Part shown: positions 35,276 through 50,200 of the stretch, one piece after another
Layout: each line of letters starts with the position of its first letter
Numbering within the stretch: position 1 is the stretch's first letter
From: Branchiostoma floridae
Lineage: Eukaryota; Chordata; Leptocardii; Amphioxiformes; Branchiostomatidae
Length of the DNA stretch: 64,000 nucleotides
Assembly (NCBI RefSeq): GCF_000003815.2
Contig: NC_049993.1
Span: 21,188,194-21,252,193, forward strand
Direction: 5' to 3'
The notes under the pieces: model-generated
Told to the model about the DNA's origin: nothing
The model's input: only the letters and a program-made list of their open reading frames with translations
The model's database searches: none
Translations under genes and position numbers: made by a program

Positions 35276-38200
35276 GAGATGAGAAGACAGGTAGACCTTC
35301 AGGCACGTCTTCAGGTGAAGCAGACAGAGATCCTCCCATCCCAAGGAAGAGGCAGAAGACAGTCAAGATGAAGGAGAAGCTGGTGAGAATCTTGTTGCAA
35401 CAATAGCAAATAACACCTTGAAGATAGATGCTTTCCCAATAAAATCAGTATTGTAAAAAAAATCCTCAGGAGCAATTACCTGGGTATCAGCCTCCATAGT
35501 AACCACTGACTCAATCTGATTGCTTGCAAACCTCTTGAGCTACTGAGGATGGTACCCAGGCTACAGGTGCAATGGCTGTTAAACGGTTCTATCTTTTCAG
35601 TTTTTCCCAATTATTGTTTGAAAATGGTTTTTATGTTGGCATCCTTAGGTAAAAAACTATTTCTCTCATTGTTTTCCTTTCACAACAAAAAAGATTCAGG
35701 CTTCTTTGATTTGTCATTATATGTTATGCTAAAAATTTATATACTACAGATATTTTGAGAAACACAAAGGAAAAAGATGTAAAGTGTACCAAAAACATTT
35801 GTTTGCAACTGTTTTATTTCTCAAAACAAATGACACAGAATTATCCCATGTTTTTTTCTAAGGTTACCGTATTATATTATAATAAGCATAATTAGTGCAA
35901 CTACATTTCCTGTTCATTGATTATATATAGGTAGTAAGAATGTGGGGCTACATCATTTGGAGAGGATCATTTTGTATTAGCTTGCATATTCTGACTCTAT
36001 ATCTGCAAAGCATTATAGTTTATACCTGTAGCATTTGAGTCTCTAGCTTTTTACATAATTGAACATCACAGAAAACACAAATTTGGTTTGCTTACCCTTC
36101 AGGCTTCACTTTGTAAAGCACTATGATTTATAGAACTGCTGTTTACTTGCCCTTAATGACCTGAGTTTTACTGAGTATGGAAATTTACTACATTATCGTT
36201 TGAGGGTCAAAACGGTACACATCAATAACATGGCTGTGTATGGGGGTTTTGAAAAAATGATATCCATATGCCCACTTTATAATTACCTTACTTAAGAAGC
36301 TTAGCCCTTGTTTGAAACGTAGTTTTTGTATTTCCTTAGTCTGCTGCAGCCCTGTGTGTGGGAGTGGGGAGTTTCAGTGACCCTGAGGACCTGCCTGGAC
36401 TAGCTCACTACCTGGAGCACAGTATGTGACATTTATTGCCTTTAATCTGACCTTCTAGTAAATTGTTCAAGTAGGTAGTTTAAGCTATGTAGCAAGTCCA
36501 CATGCTAGGAATACCAGGCTTCAGTCCAACATATCTTTTATTAAAAAATTCCAACATAAGAGATCCAAATGTTTCCAGGTTATGGTATAGATGCAGGCTA
36601 GATTGGTAACTTGGTTCTCAACAGCTACACTTAAACTTCAGTGGTCAACAGCACAACTCGATAAAGTCACATGTTTGTTCCATGTGACCTTTATGAGTGC
36701 TTTACACACTGGCAGGAATCAATCGTGGGGGAAAATATTTGAATATGTATTATGTGATCCAATCAGCAACAGGCAGACTATGACACCTAGACAAAGGTCT
36801 AGTAGCACCATAAGGCTGCTACTGGTCTAAGTTCCACAACGTCCTTTCAACTATTGGCTTTTCTCATTATTTGTACAGTCAAGTAGTTTATATAAAGGGT
36901 GGAATATTTGCTGACATGAATTTAGAACCATTCATAAACGCTCACGCAGAATAAGCCGTGGATTTGCACAAGTTCCTTTGATCGTCTGGTCTGTATAACT
37001 AATATTCCAGTTATGGCAGAAAAAAAGCTTCGTAAAAGCTTGACTTGCAGAGTTTGTGGGGACTTGTATAAGGATCCGAAGCTTCTTCCCTGTCTTCACA
37101 CTTTCTGTGGACAGTGTTTGAAAAAACGGGCCGAGGAAAAGGGTAGCCGTGGTAGAAAATTAACCTGTCCTGTTTGTGATGCTGACATGGAACTCTCGTG
37201 CCCATCTTGGCGCGGAGGTGTGGATAAACTCAACCCTAACCTCTACATCAACAAACTGCTGGACTATAGGAAGTTGAGACAAAGTAAGACGTCTCGTGTT
37301 TTATGTGAGATGTGCCATAATGGCACCCGAGCTACAGCTGCTATGTGCGGTGCCTGTTCTTTTCTGTTGTGTAACAGCTGTGTCAAAAAGCACAAGACTA
37401 CACCTGGACTCAAGGATCATGTCATCCTCACCTGGAAAGTCCTTCAGAGTCCCTCCCTGAAATCGCAGTATGCCAGACAAGTCTACTGCCAAAAACACAG
37501 CCAGCGCATGACTCTCTACTGTGAGCCCTGTGAAATCCTGGTCTGCAGAGACTGTGCCAGTGAAGATCACAGCAGGGACAGGGCTGGGGAAAACCATAAT
37601 GCAAAAGAATTGGATAAAGTAGCACATAAGTGCAAAAACTGCATAGGCGGTCTGATGAAGAAAACAGAGGATGATGTCATCTCCAAGATAAACCAAAAAA
37701 TTCAAAACCTGGACAAGGGACTCAAAACATTACAAGAGAATTGTGCTAAGGAAGAGAAGAAGATTGAACAGCATTATGCAGATCTAAAGAAAGCATTGAG
37801 TGAGGAAGAAAAAAACATGATCAGAAAGGTGCATGACATAAATAAGGACATGAAAGAGGAACTAACTAGTAGGAAAAAAGAGATGGAGAGAGACTTAATA
37901 AAGACCAGGGAAGGGCTTGAATTTTGCCAGAATGTTTTAGTCCGTGGTAATAACACAGAACTTTTAACTCTATGGCAGCAAATGGAAAGGAGACTGAAAC
38001 AGCTTGCTTCACAGGAAACCGGTAACAGGACTTTTGGGGATTTTAAGGCTGTGTCCTTCCATCCCTCCAGTCTTCCCCAGGTTTGGGGTTCTTTGTCTGT
38101 ATTCCCTTGGTTTGATATAAAGGGACCAACTGTGGTGGGTCTTTCCTGCTCTGTCACAGTCACATCCTTTAGCACTGAGACACCACAGATACAGGTGACC

Positions 38201-41200
38201 TCACCCCAGGGCAACACCACCCTGATACAGACTACAGCACACAGTAGCCCCCCACCTGCTGCAGGGAAGGGACAAACCAGCAGAGTTAGGAGGGTCTGGG
38301 GTGCAAAGTGGAGACCTCAGGAGTCAGGGAAACACACACTGGGGGTCTGTATGGGGGGTAGCAATGATCTAGGTTCTCTCACTGTAAATGTGGGCAGTAA
38401 CAACCCTGTACTGAGGTTTGGACAGAAGGGCAGCCAGCAGGGGCAGTTTGACAGGCCAATGGATGTAGCAGTCAGGGAGGACAGGCTGTATGTGGCTGAT
38501 ATGTTCAACAATCGAGTTCAAGTGTTTAATCTGAGTGGAAACTTTTGTTACTCATTTTCAACGATTACATCATGTGGGTCACTTGCGGTTCAGACTGATG
38601 GCACCATAGTGGTGAAATCTGGGGCAGAAGTGAAGAAATTTTCCCCTTCAGGAGAATTGCTGCACAAATTTCCTCTGGATAAATGTATAAAGCCTGCTGA
38701 CATAGCAGTACAGAGGGATGGGAGGGTTGTTGTAGCTGATCCAGACAAACACAGCATCTTCCTGTTTGAGGCAGATGGGACACTGGTGAAACAGGTGGGA
38801 GGGCAGGGGCAGGGGGAGGGGCAGTTTAACGGCCCAGGTTTTGTCTGTGTGAACAGAGAAGACAACATCATTGTGGCTGACAAAAACAACCACCGTGTTC
38901 AGGTGTTCGACAAGAATCTGACCTTCGGTAAAAAGTTTGGTGAGTGGGGCAGACAGCCACAGGACATGTGGTGCCCTCATTGTGTGACAGCTGACAGCAG
39001 GGGGAACATAGTTTTGATCAACCATGGTGAGAAATCTATAAAGCAGAGTAAGAAGCTTCAGGTGTTTTGCCCTGATGGCACCTGCGTGTCTACCATCTGC
39101 AGTGATTGGGACAAACCCCAAGGGGTGGCTGTGACAGAGGATGGACATGTGTTTGTAGCTGATCCTGGTGAGAATTGTATCAGGAAGTACAGATACGTGT
39201 GATTATTAAATTAAGTACAGAGTGTTGTTGATGCATTTGTAAGTACCATGCACTCAGACTTCATTTTGGAGGTTGTATTTATACTATTCCTAAATTTTTA
39301 TGTATTGAACTGTAATGTAATAAGAGATTGTCATTCAGATATAGTCATCTAGGATTTCATTTGATGTGGCTTTACATGTCAGGTTAGGTGGTTACTAAGC
39401 TCTGAATCACTGGATCCTGGGTTCAAATCCCATTCATGTACCAATTGTTGAAATTACCTTGCGTGGTTATGAACTACCTACTGTAGTCTTTTTTTACAAA
39501 CATCCTGTTAGATTGATACGTACATTTTGTAGTATGTCAAAGGCACACTATTTTCAGTGTGCCTTTGACATACTGAAAGTAGTGAAAGTAAACATGATTT
39601 TAACAAAGAAGAAACTAGGCATCTTCAGTGTTGTCACTTGGCTTTGTATACTATCTCTTGTTGATACTTAATCAGAGAAGATGTAGGGAATGGAGTTTGA
39701 TTGAATGATTGTAAGCTGATTCTAATTCAGAGCTTACACTACAAGAAATCAGCCTGTGCCAACTGTAGGCTAGAGTGTTTTTATGGGTTCGTCAGACTGC
39801 AAGCTCCAAATTACAATCGAGTTACAATCATTTGTGGTTTTAAATTATTACAAACAGAAATCTATTAACATAATGTTTATGGATTAATATGATTCAAAAT
39901 TTTATTGGTTTGAAGTCTCCGTGAATGTCAACTCCACAAAGTGAATAGTCTATCTATTAGGTTAAGTTATGATTCCATCAGTTATAGCCATGGCAGTGAA
40001 TCAGAGTTTATACATAGATATAATAGAAGTTGTAGGAAAAAATGTTCATGACTATATTTTAAAATGGTAATAAATTCCTACTAGCTAGCAGAGCTAATTA
40101 CTGAGGTGCATAATTTACAATAATAGTAGAGAAAGCTCTTAGATCTTAAGAAATTCTAAAGCACTTTAATCATTTGTACACTACCAAATAGCAGGGTTAC
40201 ATTGCTGTATGATTCTGAACAATTTGCTGTTTATACATCTGAATGTTTTTGGGGTGGGGTTGATGGAGCATAACAGGTAGAGCACTGGGCCGGGAGTCCC
40301 CGACGTTGTGCCCTTGTGCTATAAGTTGTTGGTAATTGGATATTCCTTTACCTGCAAATATGTAATTGTGTGATATATATACATATAAAATATGTGTGAT
40401 TGACCCTGCAAACAAAAAGTTAAACTCAAGATAACAGTCATATTGATTAAATGCTGGGAACAAAGCCATCTGAAACACTTATCTGCCAATATCAACAACT
40501 CAGCTTTCCTAGCTGAAATTTGAACTGTGCATAGGCAGATAGAGAGATACACCCGATTAGGGAGACTTTAATCTACAAGGCAACGTGCAAAGAATTTCAC
40601 TCAAAGTTCTTGAATTTTATTCAAAGTACATGTCATGTCCAGCAGTGATTATTCAGGGTGCTGAAACGAACAAGTCTTAGAGCAAACAACCTTTTTTCTT
40701 ATTCTTTAGGCAGGACTTATAACTGCTGTTTTAAACGGACATCATCAATTATGATAATTTAAAGTGACATTGACAGAGTCAAGACAAACATTTCTGTAAT
40801 ATTTAGAAAAAATGAAGCAGCACATATTCAAACAGTGAAATGAGACATTGAGACTCAGACATTGAAGTCTGGAACTTAGATCAGCAGTTTCCTGGGCAGG
40901 TATCATTCAGTCCAAGTGTGCCCAGAAATGTGGGTTAATATTAACCAGAGCTGGTGACCTAAGGCCACATGTAGTACACAATCATAATTGATTGACAGAC
41001 CATTTTTCAAAGGGTTTGTGGAAAAGGCTGACCTGTCTACCTGGGCTGACTATCACATCAGGCTACTAAGAAAGTTAGATAGCTACCTTCATATCACTGG
41101 GTATGATGTGGCACATAGCATATTGACAGGAAATCTACAAGAAAAGTAGAAATCTACAAGCAAAGTAGAAATAACTTGATCTAGATATTTGTTTACTTGT

Positions 41201-44200
41201 TTGAATTCTAACTGGGCACCACTGAGCCTGCAGTGCAAGGCAGTCTAGCTGGGACTTATGGGCGACTGCTCTCTCATTGTCACTCATGATCACTCGAGCT
41301 CACTCACACACATTCACTCACTCACACACTCTCACTATTCGGTTTATCGCCTTTTGTTCCCCATCAGAAGAAGGTTAGACATGCACAAAGATGTGGAGGT
41401 TTGATGGCAGCTCGCTAGCAGCCTCTGTCTTTTTGGCACTGTGTAGGTTAGGGAGATGATGATCTTTCCTTATGTTGTCAGTCCATCTCTTATGGGGTCA
41501 TGGAGTCTTTCCCTGTGTGGTCATTGTGGTGATCTTTCAGGGCCACTTCTCTCAGTCCATTCTCTGGAGGTGGTGCAATGTCCTGTACTAGCTCTATAAT
41601 TTTTATATGTACGGTTTTATATAGCCTAGTTCAGCTATTCTCTCTCCTGATTCAATCCCTAGTGATTCCACCAGGGGGCACAAAACCTGCTGTAGTTTTT
41701 CTGACTTTGGTGTTGGAAACTAAAAAGGGTGACCACAGAGTTATTGACTATTGAATGATCCTGTCAATAAAATGGAAACAATCATCCAGATAAAGATTTG
41801 AACATGTTTATTAATTTGTGCTTAAAACAGGTATGACTAAAATGTATGGCTGAAAACAAGATGGAAAGGAAACTGTGATTGTAGTACAATGTATACCAAC
41901 AGTATAATATTAATAGCAGTGTGTGATGGACTCAGACATTTAGGGCCAATATCAACAGTTGAACACCATATTAAGCAATACAATACTGTTACACAGCTGT
42001 AAACAGTCTTTACAATCTCTACAAATTGTCATGAATACAATCATTTTCTCAGTATGATCCTCCAAACTTAACATTTGAGTAAATATTATATAATAACTTT
42101 TCTCAATAAACAGCTTGAAAAACATTGTGACAATCATTGAGTACTGTCAGGTAGGTACCCCAGTTTTTACGTTAATAAATCAGGACTTAAAGCTAAAGCT
42201 ATTCTTCAAGTTAGAATGCTTAGTACCTACATGCACATGCACGTACATCACACATGAACAAATTTAGACTTTTTTTATTTGATTCAGGGTTATTCCCTAA
42301 TCTACATCGCAAAGACAGACAATATTCTTGGTGCGTGTAAGCTTTCTCTAATGTCAGGTAACACTGTGGATAAATGCAACTTGCACTGGTCCAAGTTTGA
42401 TCTGAGAGTAATTGCACCACGCCAATTTTACATGCACAACCTTACATATGCAGGTGGTGTTTTAAACCCTGGACTCCTCACTGATCTTATAATAAGTAAA
42501 CCTGGGATCTCCTTGTCTACTACATGTATCTGTACTTCCTGACACAGTGGTCACCAGTATCAGCTACAAACACATGTCCATCCTCTGTCACAGCCACCCC
42601 GTGGGATGAGTTCAGTTTGTCCCCATCTGTGCTAATGGTTGACACCCAGATGCCATCTGGGCGAAACACCTGACACGTGTTATACCCACCATTTGCCAGA
42701 ACTATGTTCCCCCTGCTGTCAGCTGACACCCCCATAGGCCACCACATGCCCTGTGGCTGTCTGCCCTCCTGACCAAACTTGTGTTTGATGTTCAGATCCT
42801 TGTCAAACACCTGAACACGGTGGTTATTTGTATCAGCCACAATGATGTTGCCTTCTTTATCCACACAAACAAAACATGGCCAGCTAAACTGCCCCTCCCC
42901 CTGCCCCCACTCTCCCACCTGTTTGACCAGTGTCCCATCTGCCTCAAACAGGAAGATCCTGTGTTTGTCGTGATCAGCTACAACAACCCTCCCATCCCTC
43001 TGTACTGCCAGGCCATAGGGCTCTGCGCAATATTCACCCAGAGGAAATCTGTTTACAAGTTCTCCTGATGGGGAAAATTTCTTCACTTCCTTCCCAGAGT
43101 TCACCAGTATGGTGCCATCAGTCTGAACTGCAACTGATAAAGGGTTGCTACTAGGAAATGAATGACAAAAGTTCCCACTCAGATCAAACACCTGAACACG
43201 ATGGTTACTATAATCAGCCACATACAGCCTGTCCCCCCTGACTGCTACATCCTCAGGCCAGTCAAACTGCCCCTGCTGGCTGCCCTTCTGCCCAAACCTC
43301 AGTACAGGGTTGTTACTGACCACATTTACAGTGAGAGAGCCCAGGTCCTTCTTACCCCCCATACAGACCCCCAGTGTGTGTTTCCCTGACTCCTGAGGTC
43401 TCCATACTCCACCCAAGACCCTCCTAACTCTGCTGGTTTGTCCCTTCCCTGCAGCTAGTGGGGGGCTACTGTGTGCTGTAGTCTGTATCAGGGTGGTTTT
43501 GCCCTGTGGTGATGTCACCTCTATCTGTGGTGTAACATCCCCACCTGTAAGATCTGCAGTGTTGTCAGCTGTGACTGTGACAGAGCAGGGCAGACTCTCT
43601 ACTGCTGGCTCCTCTACATCAATACCGAACCCAGCAAACACATTTACCGACAAGGAACCCCCAGAAACCTGGGATAAGCTGCAGGGTTGGAAGGTCACTT
43701 TAGTATGACCCACAAAACTCTTGTCAATGTGTGTTTTCTGCAATGAGAGTTTCTGGAATTTTTCTTCCATTTGTTGCCTTAAAATAATAAACTCCTTGTC
43801 ATCTTTACAATCTAAAATCTTTTGAGAGAATGCTATCTTTTCCTTGGTCTTTCCAAGTTCCATCTGCAATTTCTTTCTCTCATGGGTCAGTTCCCCTCCC
43901 CTGTCTCTGTTGACCATCTGCACCTTGTTGATCATCTCCTGCTTTTCCAAGTGGATTTGGACCTCAGGTCTTTTGTAGTGCTGCTGGATTTCGTTCTCTA
44001 CTTCCTGACAGTTCTTTCTTGTGGCTGTGATTTCCCTGTCAATGTTGTCCATTCCCTTATTTAACGTGAAGATGGCTGCTTCTGCTTCTACTTTGTACTT
44101 TGGTGCAATGACTTTGCCTACGATTGGAAAAAAGATTGACCATTAATACAAAACTTGTCTCAGTCTGTATTGTTTGGATCTTGAACAAAGTCTGTCATGT

Positions 44201-47200
44201 ATAGAGAGAGTCTGTGTCAGTCAGTCTTTTCCAGACTATGACAAACTACGCAAAAGAGAGAGTCAATGACTTATAAAAACACATCTTAGGAACTAATCAA
44301 TTATACATGATGTTTTTCACACATTCAATGATACTTTAATGTATGTAAAGCCCCCAGAGTTACATACATCACACAAAAGAATTTTCACCTTCAGACAATG
44401 TCATCTGGCTCCCAGTTGATGTGTAGCCAGAATCGGATGACAGAACGCTTCCTGACGACATGGTGCTTGCAGCTGACCGGGCACTTGCAATGGATCGGAT
44501 GCTTCCTGCCTTCCTTCTTTGTTGTCCAAAAGTGCCCAGTGCTGCCAGCTGTGATGTCACCTGTTCCACCTGCTCTTCCTCAGGAAGCTGTGGATCATCT
44601 GGGACAAGTTGAACATGTACAAAAATTATAATTGTACTTCAGCTTGCAACTGTTTTGTTGCACTTGCCAAACCAATTTTATGTTCAGAAAGCTGTAAAAG
44701 TGCATTGAATTTGGTATGTCAACTGTCACAAATATGCAAATATTGTCTTGAGTAATGATCAAACCCTCCCTCAATTTCCCAGGACAAAAACCATGACACA
44801 CAAAATTCATATTAAGCAAAAAGTCTTTGGATGAATGTGTACCTTTCCCAAAGAAGTCCCTCCAAGCTCTGTAGTCCTGCTCCAGAACCATAGTCTTCAA
44901 CACCAGCTGGTCTTCTCCTTCCAGGCTCCGCATCTCCTCAGTCATCAACAGCTCAGACAGGGTGGTGGAGAGATCTCCACTCGAGTAGGACCCCCAGAAA
45001 TGGGCAAATTTGGGCTCAGACTCAAATGTCAGAAACAGAATTACACAACCCCTGTATGTACGGATGATGATGGCATGCTGTTCTTCAACTTTGGCTTGTA
45101 GCTCATCAAACTTTTTCTCTAAACTTTCTTGTGACAAATTTGCTTTTGCTCCCTCCAGTAACTCAACTTGTTTTTCTTCATATATGTTAAGTGCCCTGAG
45201 CTCGTCATCCTTCATTTTAGTCTTCAACTGGAGAATCTGATCTTTTTGATATATTGTAGTCAAAAGCTGTTCATTTGGAATGATTACATGGGGCTGCTCT
45301 TTGATGTGCACATTGAAATCTTCCTTCCCTTGGGAGCCTGAATATATATCTATAGCCAGTGCCATGGGCATAGCTATCAATGGAAAAGGAAAGAAAAACA
45401 AACTTTTATTAAAGATTCCATTAGTAGTATATTCTTTAGATAATGGAGAAACACTGAAGATGAAATAGTCAGCAGCAATCACACTAGCTTGGCAAATGCA
45501 ATAATGAGGATGAGCAATATCTTTTAAAGCTACACCAAAACTACTGATGAGGATAAGCAAATTGCTCCCTTCTTTATGTCTAAACATTGTATCCACACTT
45601 TCCTTCATGCTCAAAACCAGTGTCCTGCTCAGCCTTACTGCTAGGTAGCTCATGAGATTTCAAATAAAAAGAAAAACAGTTCCTTACGTGGCATGTGCTG
45701 CTGCTCCCCTGTGAGCAGCTCCATAAGATGTTGGTACCCAGCATGCCCCAGTGCTGTACGGAAGATGGCAAAAGCGTTGTCCCCCATTTGCAGAATCAGG
45801 TCCAATAACCTCCTGGTCCTGTTGTGCCTCTGGTCTTCTGGGATGGCCAGAATCTCTTGTCTCATCTCATCTGTGAGCACTCCCTGCTGGTGGAGATAGT
45901 CCAGCACTCTTGTGGCATCCAGCTCCAGGTAGATGGTTGGGTAGTTCCTCAGCAGCAGGGTGCGATGGGCTCCACTCATGGGGACTGTCTGCTTTGAAGC
46001 TGCTATGGCTGCTTCTCCTTGTCCTTATGATATGAAAAGATGACCAACCAAAAACTAAGCAATTAGCAAGTTTGTTTACTGAAAACTTTCTTCTTAGTTC
46101 TTCACCTAGAATCAAACACAATAATTTATTATGTCTAACTTGGTTTTTATCAGCTGTGAGGCTTTTAGTCTGCGTAAACACAATATCCTAAAACAGCGCC
46201 GTAAGAATTTAATATTGCACATTCTGTATAAAATTAAAGACGTTTCATATGCTTTTGACGCCCACAGTATCGTTTCCTTAAGTATATTCCAATGGATTTT
46301 ATTTCAGTTTTCTTCATACTTCATTCCAATTCATTCATCTCGTTCCTTATCGTTCATTTTCGTTCATTTTCGTTCCATTTGTTCCTTTTTGCACTTTCGG
46401 TATTTTCCTTTTCATTCCTTTTTGTTCCTTTTCATTCTTTTTTATTCCTGTTCGTTCCTTTTCGCACTTTTGGTAGACCCCCACAGAACAGAGCTTGGAT
46501 GTTTCTGCTTGAGCCATGGAGACTGAACCTCCGTACCAACAATGAAAAGGACACTCGGCTCATTATGTTTGCACATGTGGGCACATAAAACAATATTAAA
46601 ATTCTGAAATTTATGAACAACTTCTGTAAATAGTTTCATCAGGTTGGTACATCACTGAATCAATCAATCAATCAATAAAGAATGAATAATTGAATAAAGT
46701 TTTTATCTTTCTACACAACCATTGGTTTATTCATACCGACGTTTTGGTGACCGTCTTTATCGGCAACTTCTTAAGAGAGCAAAAATACAGATTGACTCTC
46801 TGATTGTAGGGCACCATGTCCAGCATAGCACATTCTAAAGAGTGTTTACCAGTTGTAACACAGTTACAACAGAGTGTAAAAGGCTCACAAACAGTATTTA
46901 ATACATTTCTTACAGAATCAATATGTTAAAATCTGATTCATCAAAATATTTTCTAGCAACTGGCAATGAAGCACTATGAGTTTGGGCATCGAAAAAAACA
47001 CCATAAGGGCATCCCCATCAGTCAGCTGTACTATCAAGATAAACATCAGTATATTTTTAAATGATGATTGTAACAAAATAACTGTCTAAAGTCTAAAATT
47101 TACCTCATGACCAGTTAGTCCTTACATTTCTGTATGCCTTTTTCCTGGTCAACAAGATACATGTATAGCACTGTACTGTATTCACTGTGCTGTATTACTG

Positions 47201-50200
47201 ACAATTGTTGGCTCTATGACTTAATCTACTAAATTAATATTTCAACACTATACTGTCTTGCAAATTAAACAGTACCTTCTCTCCTCTGCTCTTGTTCAAG
47301 GCATTCTGCCTCATCTGCTAGTTTTGCTCTCCCAAGACATGTCAATATCTCCACGAGCAGGCCAAGGTTTCCCTTCCCAATCTTATTGTCAGCCTCCAGC
47401 ATGTTGAACATCTCAAGAGGTGTGGCTTGTTCCACTCTCCCCTGACTCAGAACATCAGGAACTAGAATAGCCCGTAGGTCTCTGACGTCTTCTTCTGACA
47501 AACTGTCAGAAATCTTTAGGTACAGCTGAGTTAGAGCTGAAACTTCAGCCATGGTTGGTTTGTAGCAGTGTTTCCTCCAACTTGAAGGTGTTTCTGGAGA
47601 ATACAAAAATGTTTAATTTTTTTTATTGTGTCAATAAAATCTTCTCCTAAGATTCAATATGGTAACCAATAGATGCACAATGTCAGGTTCTTATAGTGAC
47701 TAAGTTATAAGGTGTTAAACTTCTCTGTTTTCCCCTTTTACATTTACGACACACAGTATATTCCAATGACTCAGGTAAAAACAAAGAATTCAATATGGCA
47801 ACATTGATCATGATCTTCAGATTACAATATAATGCCATGAGAAAAGCACTTATTTCATTTTTTATTGTCACTTTGTGGATCTTGATGTATCTGTGCCTAT
47901 TTGAATTTATGAATAGAGAGTCACATGAAAAAAACAACCTCGGACAATGGCCAACAGGTGGATAACTGGTGACAAAATGGCGGATCACAGGCTTGTAGTG
48001 AAGAGACCTTTGATCCTTATTCTATTGCTTAACCAATTGTGACAGCCACTGTTATTCAATCAGACATTTCAACGTTTATGTTACTTAAGATAATGTAGAA
48101 TGATCTTACGCTTAAGAGGAAAGAATTAGCATAGAAACCTCACCTTTTTTGAGTGATATTGAGTGCGGAACTTGGATCACCAGTTTCCTGCGTAAGTGCG
48201 TATGTGCCAAGTTTACCCAGATATGGTTAATATTTAACCAGTCTGCTTCCCTTGGTACAAAGTCACACACCAGACTTTACCATCTATTTTTTTCCCCAAG
48301 TAACGTTACCAGTCCTTCTGTAAAAGCAATTATTGTAAAGTATTGATTTCACTGACAGATATTTCATTTATTTAGGTACTTCTGAATTTGATTTGTTTAG
48401 CAGTTCGTAACAGACATTGTTATTTATCAGTAGTTTCTAGACCCTTATTGAGTGCATCCCGGGATAGAATGGCTGCACCCTACAATGACTGTAATCATAT
48501 CCAACAAATAGAACCAGGTAGAACCCCCTATCCTCTTTTGAACACCTCCAAATAAAACAGCCCCAGTGGGACAGAAATGGCCAAAGAAAAATGCTATCAT
48601 GCTATTCTTTTTTGTACCAAGTACAGACACATCATTTCCTTCCGCAATACTGGCAGAGACATCTTACTCTACACACATTATCCTTCCACATACTTAAAGC
48701 TACCATCTTCTTCACCAGCTATGAGACATCCACAACTTCACAAAGATCACCATCATCATGGCAATGCATTTTCACATTTCCAGTCTTTTCACAGAATTTT
48801 TTTTTATTCAGAGTGACCTTTAATCAAGTCTTTCCCATTGTTTTTGTCCACGTTCTCTCAGAAGAAGAAAAAAACTGGGTGCTGTAACATGCTGTCCACG
48901 TTTCCAGCTTTTTGATTGGCCACAAGTCTGCCTTTCTCGGGGACACATCTCAGGTGAACCTATCAGCAAAACGCTTGCTCAAACCGGTATCCAATGAAAA
49001 TGCAGATAACAACCCTTAGGCTGTGAAATGCAGCTTTTGATTGGTCGAAAGTCTATCCCTGTCATGGATACGCCACAGGTAAACCAATAAACGCACAGGG
49101 CTAAAACCGTCAGACGCCCACCTGGCCGCCCTGTGCAACCTAACGTAATAAGACAAAAAATCGTCCTTAGGTAATGTAAAGTCACATACCTTAGTGGGTG
49201 TGCATGCAAATGTTGCGCTGAAGGATACAGGATCGCCTCCCACTGGGAACGTTTTCTTTTATTCTTCTTTTCTCCATTTTAGACATGTATCTTGTATAAT
49301 TATGTTTTCATCTTGCAAACAGGGCATCGTACATTTGACAATAATCGCCTTTTTCCATTTTTATTTACTCGCACTCAAATAACCTCCCACGTGTGGGCCT
49401 TCGATCGACAGTCCATGTGGGGAGGGAGGGGGTTGGTGCGCCCGGAGGCCAGCACACCAGCTCAAGTATCGATGTTGTCTGTCACGCGCGGTGTGGAAGC
49501 AACCGGACCTATCTCTGGACTTGAGTCTGGACCTGAACCTCATCATGAATTTCAGCTTAGGTACACAACACTACCATAGGGGGCACCTAATGGCATACTA
49601 TTGTGTGTGAGTTACTTTGCTTGACAAAAGGCCATGGGAAAGACGTATTATTTTATTGAGTTTTTTGCGGGGACCATTTTGAGATGTGTCTTAAAGTTTG
49701 TATCTTTCTATGCACTGGTTAAAAATAAATGACCTGAAATTCTGTACATGTCTGGTCAGACTTTATTGTTGCTCAAAAGACTTACTGGTAACTGTATATT
49801 CAGTAATGCAAACAATAAATCAGATTCTATGATCCTGTACTGCTGGTGGTTTACTAATGTCTCTCTTTTACTATAAAGTTTTAGATTGTTTATAAACTTT
49901 CTCACACCCACCAAAAAAATAGGATAGAGAAAACTGCCAACAATTGAGGAAAGCATACCAATTAAGGATAATAATTAGTAAGAACAACAAGAACATCTGA
50001 CTTGTTAAAATTAAAGAAAAATGTAGTATACAAAGTACCAAGGTCAAGGACAGTCTATGCTTATAGACTGAAGTAATGGGGGGGGGGTGCCCTAAGAAAT
50101 CCATGCACACAGCTGTCATTTGCACTAAAAATAGACTTTTGCATATTCATTTGCTGTTTTTTTAAAAAACGGAATCATGTTTAGTAGTTCTTTAGGTGAA

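Noticed and set aside
37301-39148. Minus-strand frames of up to 166 codons opposite the TRIM gene
   Set aside because: Antisense shadows of the strong plus-strand coding sequence.
39531-39574. Rho-independent terminator
   Set aside because: Eukaryotic context, AT-rich stem and no T-tract.
46131-46588. Phe/Ser-rich frames of about 100-130 codons
   Set aside because: Products of the pyrimidine-rich low-complexity tract in an intron.
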